Of a stretch of 20,627 nucleotides of DNA, positions 1 to 6,654 are shown in pieces; within the stretch, counting starts at the first letter, position 1; each line of letters opens with the position of its first letter. The position numbers were made by a program, and so were the translations under genes. The notes below the pieces were generated by a model. That model was not told the DNA's origin, ran no database searches, and worked only from the letters and a program-made list of their open reading frames with translations. Origin of the DNA: CAYXVB01 sp964467785 (GTDB taxonomy: Bacteria > Bdellovibrionota > UBA1018); NCBI GenBank assembly GCA_964467785.1, contig CAYXVB010000056.1, forward strand, positions 1 through 20,627. The letters are read 5' to 3'.

Positions 1-1
1 C

Positions 2-547
2 CGCGGCGCGCTCTTCGATCCCGCGACGAACGTCGTCGTCGTCGACATCATCCGCGCGGGCATCGTGCCGTCGCAGATCTGCTTCGAGCTCCTCACCGCG
101 GTGCTCAGCGAGAAGCGCGTGCGGCTCGACCACTTGAACATGGCGCGCAAGTCGGACGACGCGGGCCACGTCACGGGCGTCGACCTGTCGGGGAGCAAGA
201 TCGGCGGGCGCGTCGACGGCTCCGTGCTCCTGCTCCCCGATCCGATGGGGGCGACGGGCAAGACGACGGTGCGCGCGCTCGAGCACTACCACGCGCACTA
301 CGGCAAGCCCGCCAAGATCGTCGCGCTGCCGATGATCGCGACGCCGGAGTACCTGCGGAACGTGCTCGAGGCGTACGACAACTTGGTGATCTACACCGCG
401 CGCCTCGACCGCGGCATGAGCGACCCCGACGTGCTCGCGACGATGCCTGGGACGCACTGGGACCGCGAGCGCGGGCTCAATGACAAGGATTACATCGTCC
501 CCGGCGGCGGGGGCTTCGGGGAGATCATGAACAATGCCTATGTCTAA
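2..547 (+). CDS. upp: Uracil phosphoribosyltransferase, 5'-truncated by the window edge
   Basis: It converts uracil plus PRPP to UMP in pyrimidine salvage, in the cytoplasm. The frame is open from base 2, giving 181 visible residues, so roughly 25-30 N-terminal residues are probably missing compared with the usual ~208. Seen in order: an IIRAG motif (the conserved RAG region), the PRPP-binding loop LLPDPMGATGKT, the IYTARLDRG strand and a uracil-site-like DYIVPGGGGFGE segment near the C-terminus. Between the last two there is an insertion of about 20 residues relative to the E. coli enzyme, so this is a divergent subgroup. An ATG at 65 is internal to the domain and is not the true start. The gene overlaps hpt by 14 nt. 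Only 7 of about 181 codons end in A or T, strikingly fewer than in its neighbours, which suggests a different origin. Confidence 0.88.
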   Translation, partial: RGALFDPATNVVVVDIIRAGIVPSQICFELLTAVLSEKRVRLDHLNMARKSDDAGHVTGVDLSGSKIGGRVDGSVLLLPDPMGATGKTTVRALEHYHAHYGKPAKIVALPMIATPEYLRNVLEAYDNLVIYTARLDRGMSDPDVLATMPGTHWDRERGLNDKDYIVPGGGGFGEIMNNAYV

Positions 548-1082
548 TAACGACCTGACCAAGGAACCGAAGATCCTTATTCCCGAAGTGCGCCTACAGG
601 CCCGCATCGCCGAGCTGGCCCACGAGATCAGCCATGACTATGCCGGCAAGGATATCGCCGCCATCTGCGTGCTCAAGGGCAGCTTCATTTTCTTTTCAGA
701 TCTGATCCGCAAGATCGACAGCAAACTGACCTGCGAGTTCCTCGCGGTCTCGAGCTACGGCGATCGGATGCAGTCCTCAGGAGAGGTCAAGATGACCCTC
801 GACGTGCATGCGCCCCTCGAAGGCAAGCACGTGCTCATCGTCGAGGACATCGTCGATACCGGCCTCACGCTCAAGTACATCCAAACCGTGCTGGGTGCCC
901 GCAAGCCGGCCTCGCTCAAAAGCGTCTCATTGCTGATAAAGCCCGAATGCATCAAGACCGACGTGAAAGTCGACTATGTCGGCTTCAAAATCGGCAAGGA
1001 GTTCGTCGTCGGTTACGGCGTCGACTTTGCAGGAAAGTACCGGGGACTTCCCTATATCGGCTACCTCGAACAGGACCACTGA
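534..1082 (+). CDS. hpt: Hypoxanthine phosphoribosyltransferase
   Basis: This purine-salvage enzyme transfers the phosphoribosyl group from PRPP to hypoxanthine (and possibly guanine), in the cytoplasm. The 182-residue length fits the bacterial HPRT family. Visible motifs are VLKGSFIFFSDL at 46-57, the flexible-loop segment SSYGDRMQSSG near 73-83, the PRPP loop VLIVEDIVDTGLTL near 100-113, and the C-terminal base-binding region FVVGYGVDF...YRGLPYIGYL. The start is ATG at 534 or ATG at 540 (two residues shorter); a GGGGAG at 517-522 could serve either. The start lies inside the upp reading frame, so the two salvage genes are likely translationally coupled. Eight bases separate it from the GHMP kinase gene. 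Codon use is much less extreme than in upp. Confidence 0.93.
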   Translation: MPMSNNDLTKEPKILIPEVRLQARIAELAHEISHDYAGKDIAAICVLKGSFIFFSDLIRKIDSKLTCEFLAVSSYGDRMQSSGEVKMTLDVHAPLEGKHVLIVEDIVDTGLTLKYIQTVLGARKPASLKSVSLLIKPECIKTDVKVDYVGFKIGKEFVVGYGVDFAGKYRGLPYIGYLEQDH

Positions 1083-1090
1083 GAGCGACC

Positions 1091-2179
1091 ATGAATCTCG
1101 CGCATATCCGCTCCAAAGCGCCCACTCGCATCGATCTGGCAGGCGGCACCGTCGATATCTGGCCTATTTACCTCTTCCTGGACCGAGCGATTACGCTCAA
1201 CGTCGGCATCGATCTCTTCGCGGAGACCGAGCTCGACGAGACGACCGATGGCCAAGTTCATCTCTGCTCGGGCGACCAGAACGTCGAGCTCAAGCTGGGC
1301 TGGGACGAGCTCCACTCATCCAAGCCGCATCCGGCGGTCGAGCTGCATCTCAAGCTGCTCCGTCACTTCGCGCCGCTCGCGCAAAAACGCGTATCCGCCG
1401 CCGGAGGCACGCTACCGGGCCTGAGGCTCTCTACCCGGGCCAAAAGTCCTGCGGGCGCCGGCCTCGGAGGATCTTCCACGCTGAGCGTCTCGATGATCGG
1501 CGCGCTCGCCAGCTGGGCTGAAGGCCGGGCCATTGATCCGCAGTCCATCGGCGAAAAGCTCGTCGAGATCGTTCGCGACATCGAGACGACCGTGATCCAC
1601 GTGCCCGCCGGGCTTCAGGACTATTACGGCGCCATGTTCGGCGGCCTGCAATGCCTGCACTGGGGAACAGGCACCCATTCGCGCGAAGCCTTCGATGCCC
1701 AGACGCTGCAGGGTCTCGAAGACCGGCTGCTGCTCTTCTACTCCGGTCAGTCCCGCAATTCCGGCATCAACAACTGGGCTCTGTACAAAGGCTTCATCGA
1801 CAAGCAAAGCGACGTCCGCGAACGTTTCGCGAAGATCAACGAAGCCACGTGGAAGGCCGAGCGGGCCCTCCGCGTCCGCGACTGGCAAGCCGTAGGCCGA
1901 GCCATCGCCGAGGAGTGGTCCGTGCGTCGCACGCTCGCGCCTGGAATCACCACGGCCGAGATCGATCAGGCCTTTGCCGCTGCCGCCCGCCTCGTTCCCG
2001 GCAGCGCGGGCAAGATCTGCGGCGCCGGCGGCGGAGGCTGTTTCTTTGTCTATACGCCTGAGGCCCTCAACGCGGCCGACAAGCGTCGGATCAGCGAAGC
2101 GATCGCGGTCACCGGGGTGCGAAGTCTCCCTTTCCGCGCGGTTCCGCACGGAGTTGAGGTAGACTACCGAGGTGCGTGA
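1091..2179 (+). CDS. GHMP-family sugar kinase (heptose-7-phosphate kinase-like)
   Basis: This is a 362-residue GHMP kinase, an ATP-dependent small-molecule kinase. The family motifs are visible: motif 1 KAPTRIDLAGG at 9-19, motif 2 SPAGAGLGGSST at 119-130 (the ATP phosphate loop), GLQDYYGAMFGG at 174-185 (matching the GKQDQ-type active-site segment of sugar-phosphate kinases) and motif 3 GKICGAGGGGC at 307-317. This pattern is closest to D-glycero-D-manno-heptose-7-phosphate kinase (HddA) and related sugar kinases, but substrate cannot be read from sequence; mevalonate- or fucose-type kinases are less likely alternatives. The frame stays open back to 947 inside hpt, but ATG 1091 is preferred because motif 1 follows immediately and it clears the hpt stop by 8 nt. 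Its TGA overlaps the GTG start of the next gene by 8 nt. Confidence 0.82.
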   Translation: MNLAHIRSKAPTRIDLAGGTVDIWPIYLFLDRAITLNVGIDLFAETELDETTDGQVHLCSGDQNVELKLGWDELHSSKPHPAVELHLKLLRHFAPLAQKRVSAAGGTLPGLRLSTRAKSPAGAGLGGSSTLSVSMIGALASWAEGRAIDPQSIGEKLVEIVRDIETTVIHVPAGLQDYYGAMFGGLQCLHWGTGTHSREAFDAQTLQGLEDRLLLFYSGQSRNSGINNWALYKGFIDKQSDVRERFAKINEATWKAERALRVRDWQAVGRAIAEEWSVRRTLAPGITTAEIDQAFAAAARLVPGSAGKICGAGGGGCFFVYTPEALNAADKRRISEAIAVTGVRSLPFRAVPHGVEVDYRGA

Positions 2180-3089
2180 TCCACGGCGCTGCCACAGATA
2201 CCTGGGACTCGAGCTCGCGGGGGCGAAGAACAACAAAACCACGCTCGCCACGCTCGAGTTTTATCCCAAAGAGCGCAAAGTTTTCCTCCTCGACCTCCAC
2301 GACAAGATCGCGGGCGCGGACGACGGCGAATCCCGCGAATCCCGAGAATCCAATGACGAAGCCCTCCTCGCGCTGATCCACGAGTCCATCGAATCCCACG
2401 ATGAGCGCGAGGCACAGAAACCCGGCCATGGCACGAGCCTCCTCGCGGTCAATGTTCCGCTCACTCTGCCTCCTTGCATCAAATGCGATCGCAAATTCTG
2501 TCCCCTGCCGTCCAAATGCAGCGTGACCGAAGTCAAATGGATGCAAAGCCAAACGCGGCGGCTCGCCCGGAATCGCGGCGCGAAGATCCCCGGCTTCACC
2601 CCTTACACCCAGCGCCCAATCGAATTGCACGTCCGCCACGCTGTCTTACCCGAAGTCCCCCAATGGGCGCGCTTTGAAGTCGATGAGACCCTCGGTGGCA
2701 CCAAAGCTCCTCTCACGGCTCGAATGAGCTTTCTTGCTCGCCATCTGGCCCGGGCCCGGATCCCTGTCATCGAAACCTGGCCCAAACTCACCGTCGCCCT
2801 GCTCGCCCCGGACCTGGGTCTGGATCGACGCACTCTTTCTCATTACCGACAGCTCGAGCAGGGCGTCCACGCTCGCGAGGTCATCCTCGAGCGCATCGCC
2901 CAACACCACGAGGTGTTCATCTATGAACGCGACGTACGCAAGATGACCCAGAGCCTGGCCTGCTTCGATGCATTTGTCTGCGCATTCACCGCGCTGCTTT
3001 CAGATCAAGGACGCTGCGCCCGTCCCCCGCGCGGATTTCCCGCCGATACAGGCTGGGTCACCCACCCCATCCCCCGCCGCACCCCATGA
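2172..3089 (+). CDS. DUF429-family predicted RNase H-like protein with a four-cysteine cluster
   Basis: This 305-residue protein resembles DUF429, a family predicted to have an RNase H-like fold and of unproven function. The supporting pieces are the opening strand YLGLELAGAKNNKT at 10-23, AVNVPLTLPP at 92-101, IETWPK at 200-205, ACFDAFVCAFTALL at 263-276 and the closing GWVTHPI. A cysteine cluster at residues 102, 105, 110 and 116 could bind zinc. The strand that usually reads AID-P in this family has Asn94 here, and the first strand carries Glu14. Residues 49-63 are a short acidic/Ser low-complexity stretch encoded by near-repeats of about 9 bp. The start is GTG at 2172, inside the end of the kinase gene; the stop overlaps the permease start as ATGA. 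It appears to be part of the same transcription unit. Enzymatic activity is not established. Confidence 0.6.
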   Translation: MRDPRRCHRYLGLELAGAKNNKTTLATLEFYPKERKVFLLDLHDKIAGADDGESRESRESNDEALLALIHESIESHDEREAQKPGHGTSLLAVNVPLTLPPCIKCDRKFCPLPSKCSVTEVKWMQSQTRRLARNRGAKIPGFTPYTQRPIELHVRHAVLPEVPQWARFEVDETLGGTKAPLTARMSFLARHLARARIPVIETWPKLTVALLAPDLGLDRRTLSHYRQLEQGVHAREVILERIAQHHEVFIYERDVRKMTQSLACFDAFVCAFTALLSDQGRCARPPRGFPADTGWVTHPIPRRTP

Positions 3090-4006
3090 CCCAGTACCTC
3101 ATCCGACGCACCCTGGCCGCTCTCCTGACTCTCGCGATCGTCGCAGTGATCACCTTTTTCCTCCTGCGTCTCGCGCCGGGCGGGCCATTTGACTCCGATC
3201 ATGCCTGGCCCGCGGAGATCCAGGCCCACATCGAAGCGCACTACGGATTGGACCAGCCTTTGCTCACCCAGTTCCTGCGCTGGGCGGGAGATGTGGCGCA
3301 CGGCAACCTTCGTGAATCCTTCCAGTACATCGGCCGTCCCGTGACCGAGATGATCTCGGAGACCTTTCCCACTTCGGCGGCGCTCGGACTGTGGTCGCTG
3401 ACCTTCGCGCTCGTGCTTGGCGTGCCCATGGGATGTATCGCCGCCTGGAAGCGCGGCACCTGGCTCGACCACTCAGCCATGTTCCTTGCCATCGCGGGAG
3501 TGAGCCTGCCGAGCTATCTCGTGGCGAGCCTGCTCGTACTTGTGTTCTCGCTGCAGCTCGGCTGGCTGCCCTCCGCGCTTTGGGAAGGCCCGTCGTCCAT
3601 GATCCTACCGGTCATCACGCTGGGCCTGCGACCGCTCGCGCTGATCGCCCGCCTCACGCGCGCGGCGATGCTCGAGTCGCTGCAATCCGACTATGTCCGC
3701 ACCGCGCTCGCCAAGGGCGCCACCACCGCTTCGATCGTCTTTCGACATGCCCTGCGCAACTCGCTGATCCCCGTGATCACGCTACTCGGCCCGCTCGCGG
3801 CCCAGCTGCTGACCGGCTCATTCGTCGTCGAGACGGTTTTCGAGATTCCCGGCATGGGCAAATACTTCGTTCAGGCGGTGCTCAACCGCGACTATCCGCT
3901 CGTCATGGGCGTGACCCTGTTCTTCGGACTCCTCCTGGTCGCCTCCAACCTGCTCTCGGACCTCCTGCTCGCGGCCGCGGATCCGCGGATCGAGGTGATC
4001 GAATGA
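3086..4006 (+). CDS. oppB: Oligopeptide/dipeptide ABC importer permease, OppB/DppB type
   Basis: This is an inner-membrane permease subunit of a peptide-type (or nickel-type) ABC importer. The 306 residues open with the family signature MTQYLIRRTLAALLTL, followed by a first transmembrane helix and the LAPGGPFD periplasmic motif (family: GDP). About six hydrophobic segments are visible. The ATPase-coupling loop is seen at YVRTALAKGATTASIVFRHALRNSL (split here as YVRTALAKGA and IVFRHALRNSL), near residues 208-232. It ends with the typical LLSDLLLAAADPRI. The gene overlaps the DUF429 gene by 4 nt and the OppC gene by 4 nt (ATGA). No substrate-binding or ATPase gene adjoins it; an OppA-type gene lies at 11191-9590 on the opposite strand. 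The substrate is inferred from family only. Confidence 0.93.
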   Translation: MTQYLIRRTLAALLTLAIVAVITFFLLRLAPGGPFDSDHAWPAEIQAHIEAHYGLDQPLLTQFLRWAGDVAHGNLRESFQYIGRPVTEMISETFPTSAALGLWSLTFALVLGVPMGCIAAWKRGTWLDHSAMFLAIAGVSLPSYLVASLLVLVFSLQLGWLPSALWEGPSSMILPVITLGLRPLALIARLTRAAMLESLQSDYVRTALAKGATTASIVFRHALRNSLIPVITLLGPLAAQLLTGSFVVETVFEIPGMGKYFVQAVLNRDYPLVMGVTLFFGLLLVASNLLSDLLLAAADPRIEVIE

Positions 4007-4878
4007 CCGCCACAAAAACGAATTGGATCACCCGCCTGGAAAGGCTTTCGCGCGGCCTTCGGCTTCTCCGAAAAAATCGGATCGCCCTCGCGTCGCTCGC
4101 GTTCCTCCTGCTCACCACTGTCGCGGCGACCTTCGCGCCGCAGCTCTCCCGCCATTCCTACGACGAGCAAAACATCGAGCTCAGGCTCGCGCCTCCGGAT
4201 TCCGCGCACTGGATGGGCACCGACAGCCTCGGCCGCGACCTCACCTCGCGCGTGCTTTACGGTGCGCGCCTTTCGCTCACGGTCGGCATCCTCACGGCGC
4301 TTTTCGCTTTCGTCTTGGGCACGCTCACCGGCGGGATCGCGGGCTATTTCGGAGGCTGGGTAGACCAGCTTCTCATGCGGATCGTCGATCTCTTCTATGT
4401 TTTCCCGTCGCTACTGCTCGCCATCCTGCTCATGGTGCTGATGGGACGCGGCATCACCGGCATCCTGTTCGCTATCGGGCTCAGCTCCTGGGTGACCCAT
4501 GCGCGACTCGTGCGCGGCCAAGTCCTGCAGGCGCGGCAAATGCCCTACGTCGAAGCCGCGCGCTCGCTCGGCGCCTCGCACCCGGTCATCCTATTTCGCC
4601 ATATCCTGCCTAACCTCATCGGTCCGATGATCGTCTCGCTCACCGCGCAGATCCCCAACAACATCATGGCCGAGAGCTTTCTCTCATTCATCGGACTCGG
4701 GCTGCAGCCACCGTACTCGAGCTGGGGAACCCTCGCCAACGAAGGTTTCCGCGCGATGCGCGGCCACCCTCACCTCATCTTCTTCCCGGGCCTCGTGTTG
4801 TTCCTCACGCTGCTCGCCTTCAGCCTGCTCGGCGACGGCTTGCGCGACGCCCTCGATCCTAAGTCAAATCCCGGATGA
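4003..4878 (+). CDS. oppC: Oligopeptide/dipeptide ABC importer permease, OppC/DppC type
   Basis: This second permease subunit of 291 residues forms the membrane channel with the OppB-type protein. It shows the N-terminal RKNRIALASLAFLLL helix, the family signature HWMGTDSLGRDLTSRVLYGARLSL (read as HWMGTDSLGRD then SRVLYGARLSL), the coupling loop PYVEAARSLGASHPVILFRHILPN and the C-terminal GDGLRDALDP. The frame is open much further upstream (to about 3391) but that stretch is the shadow of the preceding gene. ATG 4003 is preferred because it overlaps the OppB stop by 4 nt and begins just before the usual N-terminus. The 3' end overlaps the convergent Hpt gene by 20 nt, leaving no room for a classical terminator. 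No oppD/oppF follows, so the ATPases must be encoded elsewhere. Confidence 0.93.
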   Translation: MTATKTNWITRLERLSRGLRLLRKNRIALASLAFLLLTTVAATFAPQLSRHSYDEQNIELRLAPPDSAHWMGTDSLGRDLTSRVLYGARLSLTVGILTALFAFVLGTLTGGIAGYFGGWVDQLLMRIVDLFYVFPSLLLAILLMVLMGRGITGILFAIGLSSWVTHARLVRGQVLQARQMPYVEAARSLGASHPVILFRHILPNLIGPMIVSLTAQIPNNIMAESFLSFIGLGLQPPYSSWGTLANEGFRAMRGHPHLIFFPGLVLFLTLLAFSLLGDGLRDALDPKSNPG

Positions 4879-5230
4879 GCTTAAGTGCCACATCGGCGGC
4901 CGGCTTGGGATCGCCCGCGCTCTCATGGATCTTGAGATACTCCTTGAGGCGGTCGACGACATTCAGCAACACTCCGACCGCCGGACCGTCAGACCGAGCG
5001 GCCAGCAGGGATTCCATCTGGTGGACCACGTGCGCGAATTCCTGGAAGTCCACGGCTTGCGCCGAGCCCTTGAGCGAGTGCAGCAGCTTGCGCGTATTCG
5101 AAAGCAGGGAGGCGTCCAAGGCGTTTTCGAGCGAAAGACCGGCTTCCTCCAGTTCGTCGAGCTGAAATCGGGCATCGACTATGAAGTCCCTGGTGAGGGA
5201 CAACAGAAACTCCACTTCGTCCTGATCCAC
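4859..5230 (-). CDS. Hpt-domain histidine phosphotransfer protein
   Basis: This small cytoplasmic protein of 123 residues consists essentially of one Hpt domain. The phospho-accepting histidine is His51 in the signature LLHSLKGSAQ at 49-58, followed by the expected helical segment HVVHQMESLL. Hpt proteins shuttle phosphoryl groups between receiver domains in multistep phosphorelays. The start is GTG at 5230, chosen because a near-perfect Shine-Dalgarno AAGGAGGT sits 6 nt upstream and residues before it belong to the neighbouring gene. It lies 18 nt downstream of the REC-histidine kinase gene on the same strand, so the two are very likely co-transcribed and functionally paired. The 3' end overlaps oppC on the other strand. 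Confidence 0.85.
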   Translation of the reverse strand: MDQDEVEFLLSLTRDFIVDARFQLDELEEAGLSLENALDASLLSNTRKLLHSLKGSAQAVDFQEFAHVVHQMESLLAARSDGPAVGVLLNVVDRLKEYLKIHESAGDPKPAADVALKLIRDLT

Positions 5231-5248
5231 TCTCGACCTCCTTCCGGG
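5231..5248 (-). promoter_or_regulatory. Strong ribosome binding site deciding the GTG start of the Hpt gene
   Basis: On the minus strand the 18-nt gap between the histidine kinase stop and the Hpt start reads cccggAAGGAGGTcgaga, an almost full anti-Shine-Dalgarno match, followed directly by GTG. This supports a GTG start at 5230 and suggests high translation of the Hpt protein relative to the kinase. Confidence 0.75.
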
Positions 5249-6481
5249 TCAATTCATGTTCTTGCGCTTGAGCAGCGTCACGATAAACGTCGTTCCCTCC
5301 AAAGAGGTTTCGAAGCGGATCTCCGCCCTCATCCTCTTGAGAAAGGAATAGACCAGGCTAAGCCCGATCCCCATGCCCTTGTTGGGCGCCTTGGTTGTGA
5401 AAAAGGGCTCAAAAAGCTTGTCGCGGTCCTTTTCTGGAATCCCCGACCCGTGATCGACGACTCGCAATTCCGCCTTGTCACCGAGATCCACGACCTGGAT
5501 CTGAAGAAGCCGTTCGCGGCCTGGAGGCAATTCGCTCATCGCATCGATCGCGTTGTTGATCAAGTTGAGCATCGACTGCTCCAGGCCGACCTTGTTTGCG
5601 AGGACCTCGAGCGGCTGTGCTGGGATCGCCAACTGGACATCCACGCCGTAGGCGGCGGCGCGCTTTGCGTAGAAATCGCCTAGATTCGTCACCAAGGTAC
5701 CCAGCACGATCACTTCGAGCCGACCCTCGGCCGTGCCCTGTTGCGAGAAATCGCGCAGATGCTGGATGACGCCGGAGATCCGGCCGACCGATTTGTCGAT
5801 CTTGGCGTTGAGCTCAGCCACTTTAGCGCGGTCAAAGTCGTCGCGATTGATCTGCTGGCGGATCAAGTCGTTGAGTCCCGCGATGATGGCCAACGGATTG
5901 TTGACCTCATGGGCGATCCCGGCGCTCATCACGCCGAGTGACTGCATCTTTGAAGCAAGGATCAGCTGAGCCTGCATCTGCATGAGTTGTTCATGCGTTT
6001 CGCGCAGCTCCTCGAGACTCTCCTCGAGAACCCGGTTCTTCTCTTCAAGGCTCTCGGCCAGCACCGAGTTTTCGTTGATAATCGTTTTCTGGAATTCGCG
6101 GAGCGCGCCCACGTTGCGCACCCGGAGCTTCAGTTCCTCGGGCACGAAGGGCTTTTGGAGAATCTCGGTCGCGCCGAGCTCCAAGGCATCCATCCGAACG
6201 GAGGCTTCCTCGAGCGTGGTGAGCACGATCAAGGGAATCCGCCGCAGCGATTCGACGCTCTTGACCGCAGCGAGCAGCGCCAGGCCGTCCATCTCGGGCA
6301 TCTGAATGTCCGAGATGATGATATCGAACTCGTCGCCACGCGCCCGCAGGAACTCGAACGCCTTGCGTCCGTTTTCCGCCAAAGTGACCCGATGCCCGAA
6401 CTTCTCCAGGTAAAATTGAAGTTTTTTGGCTTGAATCGGGGTGTCTTCCACGACCAGGATCTCAAACGAAGCTTGTTCCAT
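5249..6481 (-). CDS. Hybrid response regulator / sensor histidine kinase (REC then HisKA-HATPase)
   Basis: This 410-residue soluble protein has a receiver domain first and a kinase core last. REC (about 5-125): acidic pair E12-D13, phospho-accepting D58 in ISDIQMPEMDG, T88 and K110. Residues 135-178 are a heptad-like coiled coil. The HisKA H-box is MSAGIAHEVNNPLA with His191. The ATPase domain carries the N-box NLINNAIDAM, G1 DHGSGIP, F-box FEPFFTTK and G2 GMGIGLSL. No transmembrane helix or input sensor domain is present, so the kinase is cytoplasmic and is probably controlled through phosphorylation of its own receiver. The adjacent Hpt gene supplies the domain missing for a multistep phosphorelay; no DNA-binding output is visible nearby. 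ATG 6481 sits just downstream of a plausible sigma70 promoter. Confidence 0.93.
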   Translation of the reverse strand: MEQASFEILVVEDTPIQAKKLQFYLEKFGHRVTLAENGRKAFEFLRARGDEFDIIISDIQMPEMDGLALLAAVKSVESLRRIPLIVLTTLEEASVRMDALELGATEILQKPFVPEELKLRVRNVGALREFQKTIINENSVLAESLEEKNRVLEESLEELRETHEQLMQMQAQLILASKMQSLGVMSAGIAHEVNNPLAIIAGLNDLIRQQINRDDFDRAKVAELNAKIDKSVGRISGVIQHLRDFSQQGTAEGRLEVIVLGTLVTNLGDFYAKRAAAYGVDVQLAIPAQPLEVLANKVGLEQSMLNLINNAIDAMSELPPGRERLLQIQVVDLGDKAELRVVDHGSGIPEKDRDKLFEPFFTTKAPNKGMGIGLSLVYSFLKRMRAEIRFETSLEGTTFIVTLLKRKNMN

Positions 6482-6513
6482 GATTGTGCCGTCCAGCTGC
6501 TGTATCTATAAAT

Positions 6514-6542
6514 ATTCTAAATGACGCCGAAGTTTTTGCCAG
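6514..6542 (-). promoter_or_regulatory. Sigma70-like promoter for the histidine kinase-Hpt operon
   Basis: On the minus strand a -35 CTGGCA (6542-6537; 4 of 6 to TTGACA), a 17-nt spacer and a -10 TAGAAT (6519-6514; 5 of 6 to TATAAT) lie 33 nt upstream of ATG 6481. The -35 sits between the arms of an inverted repeat, CGAAGT at 6528-6533 and ACTTCG at 6543-6548, which could be an operator. This is pattern matching only. The rest of the 6482-6654 gap shows nothing else I can name. Confidence 0.45.
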
Positions 6543-6654
6543 ACTTCGATCAAGGCTGGAGGATGAAATCCGATGTTCATCTCGGAGCCAAGCTGTCACA
6601 TAATTGGCGGCCCTGCGGATCGACGAGCGAATGTCCCAATGTCCTGGCGGCGTT

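Noticed and set aside
947..1090. Extended N-terminus of the GHMP kinase frame starting inside hpt
   Set aside because: The extra residues are Arg/Cys-rich out-of-frame translation of hpt; GHMP motif 1 begins right after ATG 1091.
3391..4002. Long upstream extension of the OppC frame
   Set aside because: It is an Arg/Ala/His-rich shadow of the OppB gene; the family N-terminus begins at ATG 4003, which overlaps the OppB stop.
4925..5683. Plus-strand frame antisense to the Hpt and kinase genes
   Set aside because: It is the antisense shadow of two proteins with clear, complete motif sets and good ribosome sites.
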